64,000 nucleotides of DNA from CAYOLL01 sp964404765 [NCBI: uncultured Gemmatimonadota bacterium] (GTDB lineage: Bacteria; 4572-55): positions 26,457 through 90,456 of the forward strand of contig CAYOLL010000003.1 of assembly GCA_964404765.1 (NCBI GenBank), in the 5' to 3' direction. This document shows, piece by piece, positions 1 through 8,686 of the stretch. Numbering within the stretch: position 1 is the first letter of the stretch; each line of letters starts with the position of its first letter. The notes under the pieces were generated by a model. That model was not told where the DNA came from. It worked only from the letters and a program-made list of their open reading frames with translations, and searched no databases. The translations under genes were made by a program, and so were the position numbers.

Positions 1-174
1 ACATATCGTACGATGCTTGGTCACCCAAACGACGAAGGCGGCTGCTTTCGCTGCCATACAACCGATCTGGAGGCCGAGGATGGCACGACCATCTCCGACG
101 ATTGCGAAACCTGCCATGCCGTGATCGGCTTTGAGGAACCGGAACCGCCGGATTTTATGGTGACGGAAGAATAA
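1..174 (+). CDS. Multi-haem c-type cytochrome, C-terminal end (5' truncated by window)
   Basis: The window opens inside a gene read in frame 1; 57 codons are visible before the TAA at 172-174. Two CxxCH haem-attachment motifs (CFRCH and CETCH) lie about 20 residues apart, and the tail is acidic and proline-rich (ends MVTEE). Two such motifs in a short stretch are typical of multi-haem periplasmic cytochromes of the NapC/NrfH or cytochrome c3-like kind, which carry electrons between the membrane quinone pool and terminal reductases. The subfamily cannot be told because the N-terminus is missing. It converges on the esterase gene on the other strand, with a shared bidirectional terminator between them. 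Confidence 0.8.
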   Translation, partial: TYRTMLGHPNDEGGCFRCHTTDLEAEDGTTISDDCETCHAVIGFEEPEPPDFMVTEE

Positions 175-216
175 AGGCATTGGTTAACACGAGAATAGCG
201 AAAGTATAGCAATAAA

Positions 217-252
217 AAAGCCGCAATTGATTAATCAACTGCGGCTTTCTTG
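217..252. terminator. Bidirectional rho-independent terminator
   Basis: A 9-bp perfect stem (AAAGCCGCA at 217-225 pairing with TGCGGCTTT at 240-248) has A-rich sequence before it and T-rich sequence after it. Its loop contains the smaller palindrome TTGATTAATCAA. It lies between the cytochrome gene (plus strand) and the esterase gene (minus strand), so it can stop both. Confidence 0.85.
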
Positions 253-274
253 TTTCAGCAATGTAGCCAAAAGA

Positions 275-1612
275 TTAATTCCCGGCAAAGTGCTCTGGTA
301 TATTCACCATAGTAATCGTGCTGTGATAGTAATCGTTAATCACGCCAATCAATTCGTTGGCCATTATAGCATAGCCGGTTTCATTGAAGTGAACGCCGTC
401 CAAACTAAACAGTCCGCCCGTAATGAAACTCGTTGAAAAGTCTATTCCACCATATTCAGTACCTTCCTCTTTGACCTGGTCAAAAAAGGTGTGGGCATCC
501 AGAATGGGGAAACCGGCGCTGGCAGCCACTTGGGCAATAGCGGCATTATAGGCGGTGATCGCCTGATTGGCTGTAGCGGTTTCCGTCTTATCCAGTACAA
601 AAAAGCTGGGCAACGGCGCGGTGGCATGTAACCCCAACGGAACGCCGGCCGGCCAGGTAAACGTCACGCCGCCGTAAGTGGCGCTGCCGGATCTGTTGCC
701 AATATAAGAAGAAGCCGGCAACAGAATATAGTCGCCGTCAACGGTTTGACGAACCGGTGTCGTGGTTTCGGAAGTTTGAATGACTAAGGCAATCGTCGTG
801 CCGCTGACGGTCACCGTTCTGGGGATGGTCGTTACAAACGGGATGGCGGTCACATCCGGGATGTTAACTCCCACCATGCCTTTAATAGACGGCACGGCTT
901 TTAAAGCCTGGACAATGCCGCCATAGGCCTGAGCGTAGTTGGCCGGCGCGATTGGCAAGCCGGCGCGGGTCATGCCCGATGTTACAGCGCCTAACACATC
1001 ATTGCCCAATAACCCGATAATGACAAAGGTAGGCTGCAAGGCCGCCGCTTGTTCGACCTGGGATTTTTGGGAAGCGCTCGTGGGACGCAAAATCAGATCG
1101 AAAAACGGGTTGGCCGCCGGAAACAATGGCGGAGCGGCGGCGCCGGTTTTGCGCAACAACACTTCATGAGCCAGTGCGCCCGGCACGCCCAAGTTATTGT
1201 AGGGACGGGCCAAAGTCGCGTTGGTCGGTATGACATTGGCCGGATTTGTCGGTAACGACGTTGTGGTTATTATCGGGCTGCCGTTAGCATCAAAACCAGT
1301 CAGCGTCAGCTTGCCGCCCACGCCTTCGGAAAAAGCCGCCTCAACAAAATCCATGTCCGCCGTAGCGCCGACGGTCAAACCCATTTGCTCGGCCACCATC
1401 CCCGGATAGCTTACCCGGTCAGTGGATTTGGGAACATGCGAGTCCCGATAACCGGCTTCATAGCTGGCGCCAATCACCACGACTCTTGTAAAATCCGTAT
1501 CACCCGCCGTAAGGGGTTCCGGAGATGAACTTGGATCGTCCGTCGAACAGCCGCTTAACGCCACAATAGCCGCCATGGCCGATATAAGCCACAGCTTTTT
1601 CAAATCTTTCAT
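275..1612 (-). CDS. GDSL/SGNH-family lipoprotein esterase
   Basis: A 445-residue lipoprotein: the signal peptide ends in a lipobox with LSGC, Cys22 being the lipidated residue. The SGNH hydrolase blocks are present: block I GAS (Ser50, nucleophile) in VVIGAS, a block II glycine in LGVPGA, block III GND near residue 202, and block V D-x-x-H (DGVHF) near residue 405. It should hydrolyse lipid or acyl esters at the cell surface or in the periplasm. The start is supported by a GAGGAGG ribosome-binding site. It is the second gene of an operon with the FadL-like barrel 47 bp upstream, so released fatty acids could be handed to that channel (inference). Confidence 0.85.
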   Translation of the reverse strand: MKDLKKLWLISAMAAIVALSGCSTDDPSSSPEPLTAGDTDFTRVVVIGASYEAGYRDSHVPKSTDRVSYPGMVAEQMGLTVGATADMDFVEAAFSEGVGGKLTLTGFDANGSPIITTTSLPTNPANVIPTNATLARPYNNLGVPGALAHEVLLRKTGAAAPPLFPAANPFFDLILRPTSASQKSQVEQAAALQPTFVIIGLLGNDVLGAVTSGMTRAGLPIAPANYAQAYGGIVQALKAVPSIKGMVGVNIPDVTAIPFVTTIPRTVTVSGTTIALVIQTSETTTPVRQTVDGDYILLPASSYIGNRSGSATYGGVTFTWPAGVPLGLHATAPLPSFFVLDKTETATANQAITAYNAAIAQVAASAGFPILDAHTFFDQVKEEGTEYGGIDFSTSFITGGLFSLDGVHFNETGYAIMANELIGVINDYYHSTITMVNIPEHFAGN

Positions 1613-1659
1613 AGAAAGCCTCCTCTATAAATTACGAATATGGAATTACGAATTATGAA

Positions 1660-2979
1660 TTAAAAATTCTTGCCGATGCTGAAGCTGAAAAGATTGGCCC
1701 CGGCGGTGTAGACACCGTTGAAATTGTTGTGGTTCAGGCCTTCGGTATCCCGCGCCTGGTAATCGACAAACATATAGGAACCGTCCAGCCAGAACTTGCC
1801 AAACTTGTAGCCAAAACCAAAGGTGTAGTCATTGCGCAAATCATCCGGCAGGAACGGGCTGACCGTTTCGGTCGGCACCGGCGACGGATCGTGAATGTAA
1901 CCGGCACGCAGCGCCAGCTTCTCGCCGATTTTATATTCCGCGCCAATGCGGAACTGCGTGGTATTCTCATAATTTTCGGGCAGGACCACATTTTCCGGCG
2001 TGTTAGCGTCGCCATCTTCCTGCTCGCTTTCAAAATCTAAAACCAACTCGTCAAAATCCGACCAGCCGATAAAAGCCAGGTCAAATTCAAAAGAAAGCTG
2101 CGGGGTCGGCATGATTTTAATACCGCCAATAATCTGTGACGGGAAGACGACAGCCGTGGCCACGCCGACTTCGTTATGACCGTCGGCATTGCGCGGCAGC
2201 CCTCTGGCCACGATGGCATCCAGAGCAGCGTTGCCGGTAAGGATTTGCTCGAACTTTGCGTCGCCGACATAATCGTTTTCGACTTTGGACTTGTAAACCA
2301 GACCCAATTGAAACTTTTCATGCGGCTTGACCATTGCGCCGAAATCGAAGCCGAAAGCAATGCCGTTGTTCCCTTCCAGCGTGATGTTGGCGACATCCAA
2401 AACCGCGCCGTTAAACGGCTGATTGCTGGTCTGCTCCAACTCCACCAGCGAGTAGACGACATTGAAATTTGCCCCAAAGGCAATCCGCTCATTGACCTGA
2501 TAGGCCACCGACGGCGTGAAGTAAATGCCGGCCAATTCCGATCTTTTGGAAATATAACGACCGGCAAAATTTTCCGGGTCATCCCACTCGACCCCCAGCG
2601 CAAACGGAGCGTTAAGGCCTAACCCAAGTGCGATTTGACTACCGACTTTTCGGGTGTAATACGCGGTAGGCAGGGCAAACATGCGATCTTTTAATTCGGC
2701 GGTTACGCCATAGCCCGGATTTGGCGCGGAACCGGCGAACTTGGCGGTTGGAAATAACAAGGTACCGCCCAGATAAAAGCCGCCTTTTTCCATAAAAGCC
2801 TGACCGGCCGGGTTGTAATAAATGGTCGAGGCGTCATCACCCCAGGCCGTAAACGCATTGCCCATACCCATCGCTTTGGTGCCGTGCTCCAACAATGCAT
2901 AGCCGGCGGCAAACAATGGTGTTGTTGTAAATGCCAGGCAAATTGCCAAAACTGACGCAAAAAGCTTTTGTTTCCTCAT
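1660..2979 (-). CDS. FadL/OmpP1/TodX-family outer-membrane transport protein
   Basis: A 439-residue protein with a cleavable signal peptide (ending near PLFAAG) and the family N-terminal hatch signature: after cleavage AGYALLEHG, then MGMGNAF, then YYNPAG at about residues 72-77. The remainder is a beta-strand-rich barrel ending in an aromatic residue (SIGKNF). FadL proteins move long-chain fatty acids or other hydrophobic compounds across the outer membrane. A strong GGGAGGAG site precedes the ATG at 2979. Length is normal for the family. It heads the two-gene operon with the GDSL lipoprotein. The substrate cannot be read from sequence. Confidence 0.9.
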   Translation of the reverse strand: MRKQKLFASVLAICLAFTTTPLFAAGYALLEHGTKAMGMGNAFTAWGDDASTIYYNPAGQAFMEKGGFYLGGTLLFPTAKFAGSAPNPGYGVTAELKDRMFALPTAYYTRKVGSQIALGLGLNAPFALGVEWDDPENFAGRYISKRSELAGIYFTPSVAYQVNERIAFGANFNVVYSLVELEQTSNQPFNGAVLDVANITLEGNNGIAFGFDFGAMVKPHEKFQLGLVYKSKVENDYVGDAKFEQILTGNAALDAIVARGLPRNADGHNEVGVATAVVFPSQIIGGIKIMPTPQLSFEFDLAFIGWSDFDELVLDFESEQEDGDANTPENVVLPENYENTTQFRIGAEYKIGEKLALRAGYIHDPSPVPTETVSPFLPDDLRNDYTFGFGYKFGKFWLDGSYMFVDYQARDTEGLNHNNFNGVYTAGANLFSFSIGKNF

Positions 2980-3305
2980 AAGCCATCTCCTCCCAGTAGA
3001 CCAACAGGTTTTGAGTTAAAGTGTGTGCACATTACGTTTCGTGTCTGAATTCTTCACAAATTACAGTGCTTAAGAAAATGTTATTAGCGGTGTAGATAAT
3101 ATCAGCTTGCAAGTCATTACGCAGAAACGGGTTACCACTTGCAGATTGAGATTTGCCGCTCCAAAAGCAACACTTAAAAAGGCTGGAACTGAAAATAATT
3201 CAGGTTAAGACGCACGATGTTAAGATTTACGCGGTAATTTGTCAAGTATTTTGTCAAAATGAAGCAGATTATTATTGCTGAAAAAGAAAATGCGCTCCAT
3301 GTTGG
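2980..3305. other. Intergenic region upstream of the fadL-like operon
   Basis: About 325 bp without a credible gene. It must hold the promoter of the minus-strand FadL/esterase operon and the 3' end of the lipid-kinase transcript. At 3193-3206 there is a copy of the terminal motif of the small inverted-repeat element found at 50797-51159 (AATAATTCAGG), so an old element end sits here. I saw no convincing consensus promoter. Confidence 0.5.
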
Positions 3306-3875
3306 TTATAACAATTGCGCCAGGGTCATTGCCAAAGCGCCGGTCACGGGAATGGTCAGATTGTCATTAAATGGTAATGGCGCTAATTCGATCAGCGTGG
3401 CGATGCCGGCGCCAATCAGCCCGATCTGCCAGTCAACAAAAAAAAGGCTGCTCAACCAACAAATCAGAAAACAAGCCAGTGAACCTTCCAAAGTTTTTGC
3501 GCCGATTCTCAGTCGGCCAAAGCGCCATCCCACCAGTGCCGCCGCAGCATCGCCTACTGCCAGAAAGAGCATAGCAGGAATCGCAATCGTCCGGTCACGA
3601 AAAAGGACTGCCGTCAAAAAACAGCCCAGCAAAAAATAAGTCGCGCCGGTTAATTGCCGGGCTTCATGATCCCGCAGCCAACGACCAAACACAGCGTTAA
3701 ATAAGCGGCCAAAAGTCAACCAGCGCCGCCGCAGTATATCCACGCTCAGGCTGACCATCAACAAAACCGCGATAAGGCCAATTCGTGGCCATTCCTCCAA
3801 AAAGAAACAGGTCGCCGGCACACCCGCTGCTGCCAGATGGAATGTCTTGCGGCCTAATTCATGTTGCAGATTCAT
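3306..3875 (-). CDS. SEC59/DGK1/VTE5-type (COG0170) CTP-dependent lipid kinase-like membrane protein
   Basis: A 189-residue protein with about six hydrophobic segments. Family features visible are the N-terminal ELGRKTFHL, a central LTGATYFLLG, GDAAAALVGWRFG followed by KTLEGS, and the C-terminal PFNDNLTIPVTGA. These match the dolichol/phytol/diacylglycerol kinase family, which uses CTP to phosphorylate a lipid alcohol. The bacterial substrate is unknown; diacylglycerol or an isoprenoid alcohol are the obvious choices. It lies 12 bp after the PorV/PorQ-like gene and is very probably co-transcribed with it. No strong ribosome-binding site is visible, so translational coupling is likely. Confidence 0.8.
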   Translation of the reverse strand: MNLQHELGRKTFHLAAAGVPATCFFLEEWPRIGLIAVLLMVSLSVDILRRRWLTFGRLFNAVFGRWLRDHEARQLTGATYFLLGCFLTAVLFRDRTIAIPAMLFLAVGDAAAALVGWRFGRLRIGAKTLEGSLACFLICWLSSLFFVDWQIGLIGAGIATLIELAPLPFNDNLTIPVTGALAMTLAQLL

Positions 3876-3887
3876 TGCGAAACCCGC

Positions 3888-4889
3888 TTAAAAACGGAGT
3901 GCGCCGGAAATGCGATGGGTATCGCCCAGGTCGTTATGACCGATAAAAGCGTAATCAAAACGCAGCTTGCTGATAACAATGCCGGCCCCGGCGGTCAAAT
4001 CGCCGGCGCTGGGACCAAGACGAAAAGCCAGCGCGTTACGATAGAAGTATTCGATGCCGAAGTGCGTGTCAAAGCTGACGGCGCCGGCGCTGATTTGGTT
4101 GCCGACCTTGTCGCGACCTTCAAAGCGGATATCCGTGTCGAAGGCTACGGCAATGTGACCTTGCAGCGTGTTAAGCGGACGCACCCAGGCCAGGCCGGTT
4201 TTCAGAGTCGGGTTAATGGATTCGCGCGCGCCGTCCTGATTCCATAACAGCAGTGTGGTCGTTGCGTCCTGCAGATTGGCGCCCAGCGTTAGGGTTTCGG
4301 CTAATTTATATTGTGCGCCGAGGTCAAAGCCAAAGCCGTTGGCGTTATACTTACCAACAGCTTTACGCACCAGCTTAACACTCGCGCCCAAAGCCAACCG
4401 ACTATTGACAGTCCGGCCGTACGACAGAAACAGCGCGGTTTCGGCATCACTTTCCCACACAATTTTATCATCATCATACAAAACGTACTCGTTGGGCGCG
4501 TCTAATTGCCCATTGCGCGTGGCCGGGTTTGGCTCCACCAGCTCCAAATCTTCGGTAAAGGGAATGTCATCTACACTCAGGCGAATCAGACTGATAGCCA
4601 TGACACTCCGACCGGTTTTATCCAGCGGCCGGGCATACGCGGCATAGTCGTTGTTGACCAGATTGCCAAAGCGCTCGGCGTGCATCAGCGCTAATTCGCG
4701 CAGGTTTAAACCGGCTAATCCGGCGGGATTCCAATAGCTCAGACTGGCTTCTCCGCTCATAGCCACAAATGCACCACCCATGCCCATAGCCCGCCCGCCC
4801 ACGCCGTCGCTCAGAAATTCCCCGGCGTACTTAGCCGCCGAAGCCGAAAACGGGCCCAGCAATAAAAGCAATGTCATCATTTTTTTCAT
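3888..4889 (-). CDS. PorV/PorQ-family outer-membrane protein
   Basis: A 333-residue barrel protein with a signal peptide (cleavage near SASAAK). The start of the mature chain has GGRAMGMGGAFVAM and, near residue 53, SYWNPAGLAG, the conserved hatch of the PorV/PorQ (UPF0164) branch of the FadL superfamily. PorV shuttles T9SS cargo at the outer membrane in Bacteroidota; many FCB genomes hold several paralogues whose roles are unknown. T9SS-type cargo proteins are encoded elsewhere in this window, so a secretion role is plausible, but the gene is not next to T9SS core genes. It leads the operon with the lipid kinase-like gene. Confidence 0.82.
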   Translation of the reverse strand: MKKMMTLLLLLGPFSASAAKYAGEFLSDGVGGRAMGMGGAFVAMSGEASLSYWNPAGLAGLNLRELALMHAERFGNLVNNDYAAYARPLDKTGRSVMAISLIRLSVDDIPFTEDLELVEPNPATRNGQLDAPNEYVLYDDDKIVWESDAETALFLSYGRTVNSRLALGASVKLVRKAVGKYNANGFGFDLGAQYKLAETLTLGANLQDATTTLLLWNQDGARESINPTLKTGLAWVRPLNTLQGHIAVAFDTDIRFEGRDKVGNQISAGAVSFDTHFGIEYFYRNALAFRLGPSAGDLTAGAGIVISKLRFDYAFIGHNDLGDTHRISGALRF

Positions 4890-5011
4890 CGTCAGTTACC
4901 TCCGTCTTGACAATATGAAGCGGCGCGGCCAAGGTTGCAAGGTTTTTTTGGGTGGAAGACGGCTCTTTAGACGACCGTGCCACAGATCATAAGGGGTAAA
5001 CCGCAACTGTA

Positions 5012-5059
5012 GCGCGAATCGCCTTATTCGCGCGAGGGTGCGATTTAGGCAAATCGCAC
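5012..5059. repeat. Double REP-like hairpin
   Basis: Two adjacent palindromes: GCGCGAAT (5012-5019) with ATTCGCGC (5026-5033), and GTGCGATTT (5038-5046) with AAATCGCAC (5051-5059). The pair is bounded by GTAG on the left and CTAC on the right, like the other REP-like repeats here. It may also end the modABC transcript. It cuts off the permease relic next to it. Confidence 0.75.
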
Positions 5060-5181
5060 TACATTTCCTCAACATTTTTACACCCCAATAACAGGGTGAT
5101 GTGCCGACGATCCCAAGTCAGAACAAGAATCGAAATCAGCACGAGATAAATAACCTTGAGCCGCGCGTCGGGTTTTGGCAT
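5059..5181 (-). pseudogene. Truncated EcfT/CbiQ-like transporter subunit relic
   Basis: A 40-codon reading frame starts with an ATG at 5181, 7 bp after the modC stop. It encodes a basic N-terminus then a hydrophobic helix (PDARLKVIYLVLISILVL followed by TWD). The pattern D-x-R-x-K followed by a leucine-rich helix resembles the N-terminus of energy-coupling-factor transmembrane (EcfT/CbiQ) proteins, which are normally over 200 residues. The frame stops in the REP-like hairpin, so the rest appears to be lost. The alternative is a random hydrophobic frame; the fit to the family start is suggestive only. Confidence 0.4.
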
Positions 5182-5188
5182 AGTTGGC

Positions 5189-6280
5189 TTAGCGCACTTT
5201 ATGAATCAAGTGAATAGATGCGGCTTTGATGACGGCGGTGACGGTTGCTCCCGGCTGCAAACCCAACGCTTCGCAGGTCAGTCGAGTGACAAAAGCGAAC
5301 AGTTGAAAACCCGCGTCCAATTCGACCCGGGTTAAAGGACTGCCCGGCTGGATCGTCATAATTCGGGCGGGCAAGTGATTGTGCGTCGCGCCGGATTTCT
5401 CGCTATTCCGCTGGATAATAACGTCTTCGCCGCGGATGCAGACCAGAACGTCAAAAACGTTTCCGGGCGGGGCCAGGGCGACGATTTTTGCCGTTCCGAC
5501 TTCGACGGTAGCCAGTCCGTCGCAGATGTTGACAATTCGACCCGGCTGAAGCGTTTCCACCCGCACAATGCGGGCCACATCCGGGTCGGCCGGGCGGTTA
5601 AAGACTTCCAAAACCGGCCCTTTTTGCCGGACGGTTCCGCCACTCATCACAATTAGTTCATCGCCCAGGGCCAGCGCTTCCGCGCGATCATGCGTGACCA
5701 GCAGCACCGGCACATCGCAGGCCGCCAGCAGGCGCGGCAGTTCGTCGCGGAGTTCCTCACGCAAGGCCGTATCCAGCGCCGAAAGCGGCTCGTCCAGCAA
5801 TAACAGGCGTGGCCGGCAAACCAGCGCCCGCGCCAACGCCACCCGCTGCTGTTGTCCGCCGGAAAGCTGCCGCGGCCGACGCGTCGCTAACTGCGTCAGG
5901 TCAAAGCGCTCCATCATTTCGTCAATACGCCGCCGGCGTTCATCCGCTGCCAAACGGCGTAAGCCATAACCGATATTGCTTTCGATCGACAAATGGGGAA
6001 ATAAGGCATAATCCTGAAAGACAAAACCAATGCCGCGCTGTTGCGGCGGGAGGCAAATTCCCTGTTCGGCGTCGAACCAGATTTGCCCGTCATATTGAAT
6101 CAAGCCGGTTTCCGGACGCTCCAACCCCGCCAGGCAGCGCAGCACAGTGGTTTTGCCGCAGCCCGACGGCCCGAACAGGACGGTGATGGAGTGACCCTGC
6201 GCCGGCTGAGACAATTCCCCGTGGATAATGGCGCCGCCTGAAAAAGTTTTTGTGAAACGGGCGGTTAACGTGGATGCCAT
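5189..6280 (-). CDS. modC: Molybdate ABC transporter ATP-binding protein
   Basis: A 363-residue ATPase that powers molybdate (or tungstate) import. Visible motifs are Walker A GPSGCGKT (about 40-47), Q-loop VFQDYALFP, signature LSGGQQQR (about 136), Walker B LLLLDEP (about 157) and switch HD. The C-terminal third is a TOBE/MOP-like regulatory region, as in ModC. The frame is open upstream to 6574, but that part only mirrors modB. The start at 6280 (MASTLTAR) gives the normal family length and a 16-bp overlap with the modB end, typical of coupled ABC genes. Confidence 0.93.
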   Translation of the reverse strand: MASTLTARFTKTFSGGAIIHGELSQPAQGHSITVLFGPSGCGKTTVLRCLAGLERPETGLIQYDGQIWFDAEQGICLPPQQRGIGFVFQDYALFPHLSIESNIGYGLRRLAADERRRRIDEMMERFDLTQLATRRPRQLSGGQQQRVALARALVCRPRLLLLDEPLSALDTALREELRDELPRLLAACDVPVLLVTHDRAEALALGDELIVMSGGTVRQKGPVLEVFNRPADPDVARIVRVETLQPGRIVNICDGLATVEVGTAKIVALAPPGNVFDVLVCIRGEDVIIQRNSEKSGATHNHLPARIMTIQPGSPLTRVELDAGFQLFAFVTRLTCEALGLQPGATVTAVIKAASIHLIHKVR

Positions 6281-6939
6281 GCCTGAATGAACTTTCGTTG
6301 CAGTCCGTAGGTGAGCGCGAGGACAGTCGCCGAAAAAAGCAGCATAGCGAATGCGGTTTGATTGGCAGCGGCGTAGTCGAGGGCTTGCACGTCGTCGTAA
6401 ATGGAGATCGAAACCGTGCGGGTAATGCCGGGCAGGTTGCCGCCGATCATCAGCACGACGCCGAATTCGCCGACGGTGTGAGCAAAGCTCAAGACCATTC
6501 CGGTCAACACACCCGGCCAGGCCAGCGGCAGTGCAATGCGAAAAAACGTGCCGCGTTTGCTGACGCCAAGACACCAGGAGGCTTCGATCATCCGCCGGTC
6601 AATCATGGCAAAGGCGCCGGCAAAAGGCTGGACGGCAAAAGGCAGGCTATATAAGACCGAGGCGATTAACAATCCCTGGAACGAAAACGGCAACCGGCTG
6701 TCAAAAAGATACTCGTAAAAGCGGCCCAGCGGACTGCGCGGGCCGATCGCCAGCAGGACGTAAAAGCCGAGCACCGTTGGCGGCAAAACGATGGGCAGAG
6801 CGACAATCGCCTCGATCAAAAATTTGCCCCGCCAGCGCGTATTGGCCAGCCAATACGCCAGTGGCAGGCCAAAGGTCAACAACGCCAGCGTTGTGCATCC
6901 CGCCAGCTTGAGACTTAACCCAAAGGCCTGCCAATCCAT
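6265..6939 (-). CDS. modB: Molybdate ABC transporter permease
   Basis: A 224-residue inner-membrane protein with five to six hydrophobic segments and the family motifs LPPTVLGFYVL near residue 50 and, towards the C-terminus, the EAA-loop sequence EASWCLGVSKRGTFFRIALP, which docks on the ATPase. HTVGEFGVVLMIGGN is also typical of ModB. The start at 6939 follows the modA stop by three bases and has an AGGAAAAG ribosome-binding site. It forms the channel of the ModABC importer. Confidence 0.93.
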   Translation of the reverse strand: MDWQAFGLSLKLAGCTTLALLTFGLPLAYWLANTRWRGKFLIEAIVALPIVLPPTVLGFYVLLAIGPRSPLGRFYEYLFDSRLPFSFQGLLIASVLYSLPFAVQPFAGAFAMIDRRMIEASWCLGVSKRGTFFRIALPLAWPGVLTGMVLSFAHTVGEFGVVLMIGGNLPGITRTVSISIYDDVQALDYAAANQTAFAMLLFSATVLALTYGLQRKFIQAWHPR

Positions 6940-6942
6940 CAG

Positions 6943-7743
6943 CTACTTTTCCTGTTTTTCCGGCGTATCCGCCTGGGTGTCCGGCATAAAAAAACCATAA
7001 CGTTTTAATACGACTCTACCGGACTCGCCCAGTACAAAGTCGCAAAAGGCACGGGCGGCCGTCCTATCTTTGGCCCAATTCAAAATGAGACCGCCCTGTT
7101 CTAAAGGCGGATAAGACGCCGGCGGCACTTCCCAATATTTACCGTCCCCGCGCATTTGCGGCGAGATGGCCAGCGACAGGGCGATGATGCCCACATCCGC
7201 CGCGCCGCTCTGGACAAATTGGGCGGCCTGAGCAATATTTTCGCCGTACACCAACTTCGGCTCGGCTTGTTCGTAGACTTTAAGCGACTTTAAGGCCGCC
7301 ACGGCCGCCTTGCCATAGGGCGCGTGTTTGGGATTAGCTATGGCGATTTTTTTAACCGACGGCGCAAACAGCGTTTGAATACCCAGGCTGTCCGGCTTAG
7401 CCGGAAATGTGTTGGGCGCCCATACCGCCAGGCGGCCAATAGCGTATTGAAACAGATCGCCGGCAGCGCCCTGCCCGGCCTTGACCAACTGCCGGGGATA
7501 TTCGATATCGGCGGAAAAGTAGATGTCAAACGGCGCCTTGCTCTGAAGCTGGGCGTAAAAATTGCCCGACGAACCATAAGTAATGTTGACCTTGTGCTCC
7601 GGATGCTTTTTTTGAAATTCCGCCCTTAACTCGTCCAGCGCAAATTTTAAGTCGGCGGCGGCGGCCACGGCAATCTCCGCTGCCTCGCTGCTACGGAATG
7701 TCGGCGCAATGAAAATGAGAGCGAACAGATATTTAAGGAACAT
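6943..7743 (-). CDS. modA: Molybdate-binding periplasmic protein
   Basis: A 266-residue binding protein with a signal peptide (MFLKYLFALIFIAPTF, cleavage near SEAAE). Oxyanion-binding signatures are AVAAAADLKFAL at the mature N-terminus, YGSSGNFYAQL, and DIYFSAD. It delivers molybdate to ModBC. The frame stays open 37 codons further upstream to 7854, but that stretch is a dispersed repeat and would bury the signal peptide, so 7743 is chosen; the ribosome-binding site there is weak. No Mo-responsive operator was recognised upstream. Confidence 0.9.
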   Translation of the reverse strand: MFLKYLFALIFIAPTFRSSEAAEIAVAAAADLKFALDELRAEFQKKHPEHKVNITYGSSGNFYAQLQSKAPFDIYFSADIEYPRQLVKAGQGAAGDLFQYAIGRLAVWAPNTFPAKPDSLGIQTLFAPSVKKIAIANPKHAPYGKAAVAALKSLKVYEQAEPKLVYGENIAQAAQFVQSGAADVGIIALSLAISPQMRGDGKYWEVPPASYPPLEQGGLILNWAKDRTAARAFCDFVLGESGRVVLKRYGFFMPDTQADTPEKQEK

Positions 7744-7769
7744 ACAGGGAATAACTTTCGCAGTTTTAT

Positions 7770-7858
7770 CATCGCGAAGAACGAAGTGATAAAACAATCT
7801 CGCACTACGTGTGCCAACCACAGGATTGCTTCGCAAAAACGCTCGCAATGGCAATTTA
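7770..7858. repeat. Dispersed GCGAGCG/GCGAAGC-type repeat upstream of modA
   Basis: Read on the minus strand this is CCATTGCGAGCG, then GCGAAGCAATC, then GTGCGAGATTG and TTCGTTCTTCGCGATGA, the composition of a well-known dispersed intergenic repeat that is often mis-translated in other genomes. It lies directly before modA and creates a false N-terminal extension of that gene. Confidence 0.55.
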
Positions 7859-7860
7859 AA

Positions 7861-8686
7861 AACCTGCTTCTTCTAACCTGAATTATTAATCGGCCATTAA
7901 GCTACCAAGGCTCAAAAAAAATAGACGTTTGCTTTTCTTGCGCCTTCGCGTGAGATATAAAACCATAAACACCAGTTACACCATCTTGTCCCATTAGCCA
8001 AAAATGTCATTTCTGGTACAGTCATAAATACAGGGCAGCTAAAATACAACCTCTTTGGTCAAAATCCAGCAAATTTTTCGCGCCCTGCCGCTGTCAGACC
8101 TGCATTTATACTCGTTTTTTTGTGTCGGAATCGAAGCGCTCGCCGTAAAAACGCTTGACAATCTCAGCCATATCCTCTAACGCAAGATTATACAGCGGCG
8201 CTTTTCAGCCGTCTGTATCAATCTTCGGTTAAAATTCGTCGCTGTGTGTCTGTCTCTTTTTCGGGTCTAATGCTTGCAATGTAATATTTGCAGGCGTGTA
8301 GACGAAATTTTAACCTGAATTATTCATGATCAGCAAGAAAAAACTAATGCTGTTAGGCATAAATTCGTGTGAACTTTTCCCTGTTCCATCATGCCGGAGG
8401 CATCTTCCGGCAAATTGGCGTCTCTCTTAGCTTGCCGGAGGATTCTTCCTGAATGACCGACCGCGTCAAAGTTCACACGAACTTGCGCCGTGCAGCACTA
8501 GCTTTTTTAGTATCCGCTCAATAATTAATTAATGGTAAGAAATGCCATCTTTTGTAACAAAACCACACCAAATCAAGCAGTTGTGCTCTTAAAACCGAAT
8601 GCTTCTAAAAGGCAAGTACTTCTCTTTTTATACCCTGATCCGTTCTTCGATTTCTCCAAAAATGCCCGACCTCGATTAAGTAGGAC
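7861..8686. other. Gene-poor repeat-rich region
   Basis: About 825 bp with no intact gene. It holds two copies of the element-end motif CCTGAATTATT (7877 and 8314), a perfect 14-bp inverted repeat (8364-8377 with 8468-8481), and on the minus strand near 8120-8200 a short frame (ALEDMAEIVKRFYGERFDSD) that may be the tail of a lost gene. The phrase GTCTGTATCAATCTT near 8210 recurs near 57365. The region reads as an accumulation of decayed inserted DNA. Confidence 0.5.
8364..8481. repeat. 118-bp segment bounded by 14-bp perfect inverted repeats
   Basis: TTCGTGTGAACTTT at 8364-8377 is the exact reverse complement of AAAGTTCACACGAA at 8468-8481. The DNA between holds two further TGCCGGAGG/TCCGGCA partial palindromes. 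It could be a miniature inverted-repeat element or a long hairpin transcript. No coding potential was seen. Confidence 0.6.

Noticed and set aside
6281-6574. Upstream extension of modC
   Set aside because: The extra 98 codons lie inside modB in another frame and have no relation to ABC ATPases; the start at 6280 gives the normal ModC length.
7744-7854. 37-codon extension of modA
   Set aside because: It translates a dispersed repeat and would place the signal peptide inside the protein.
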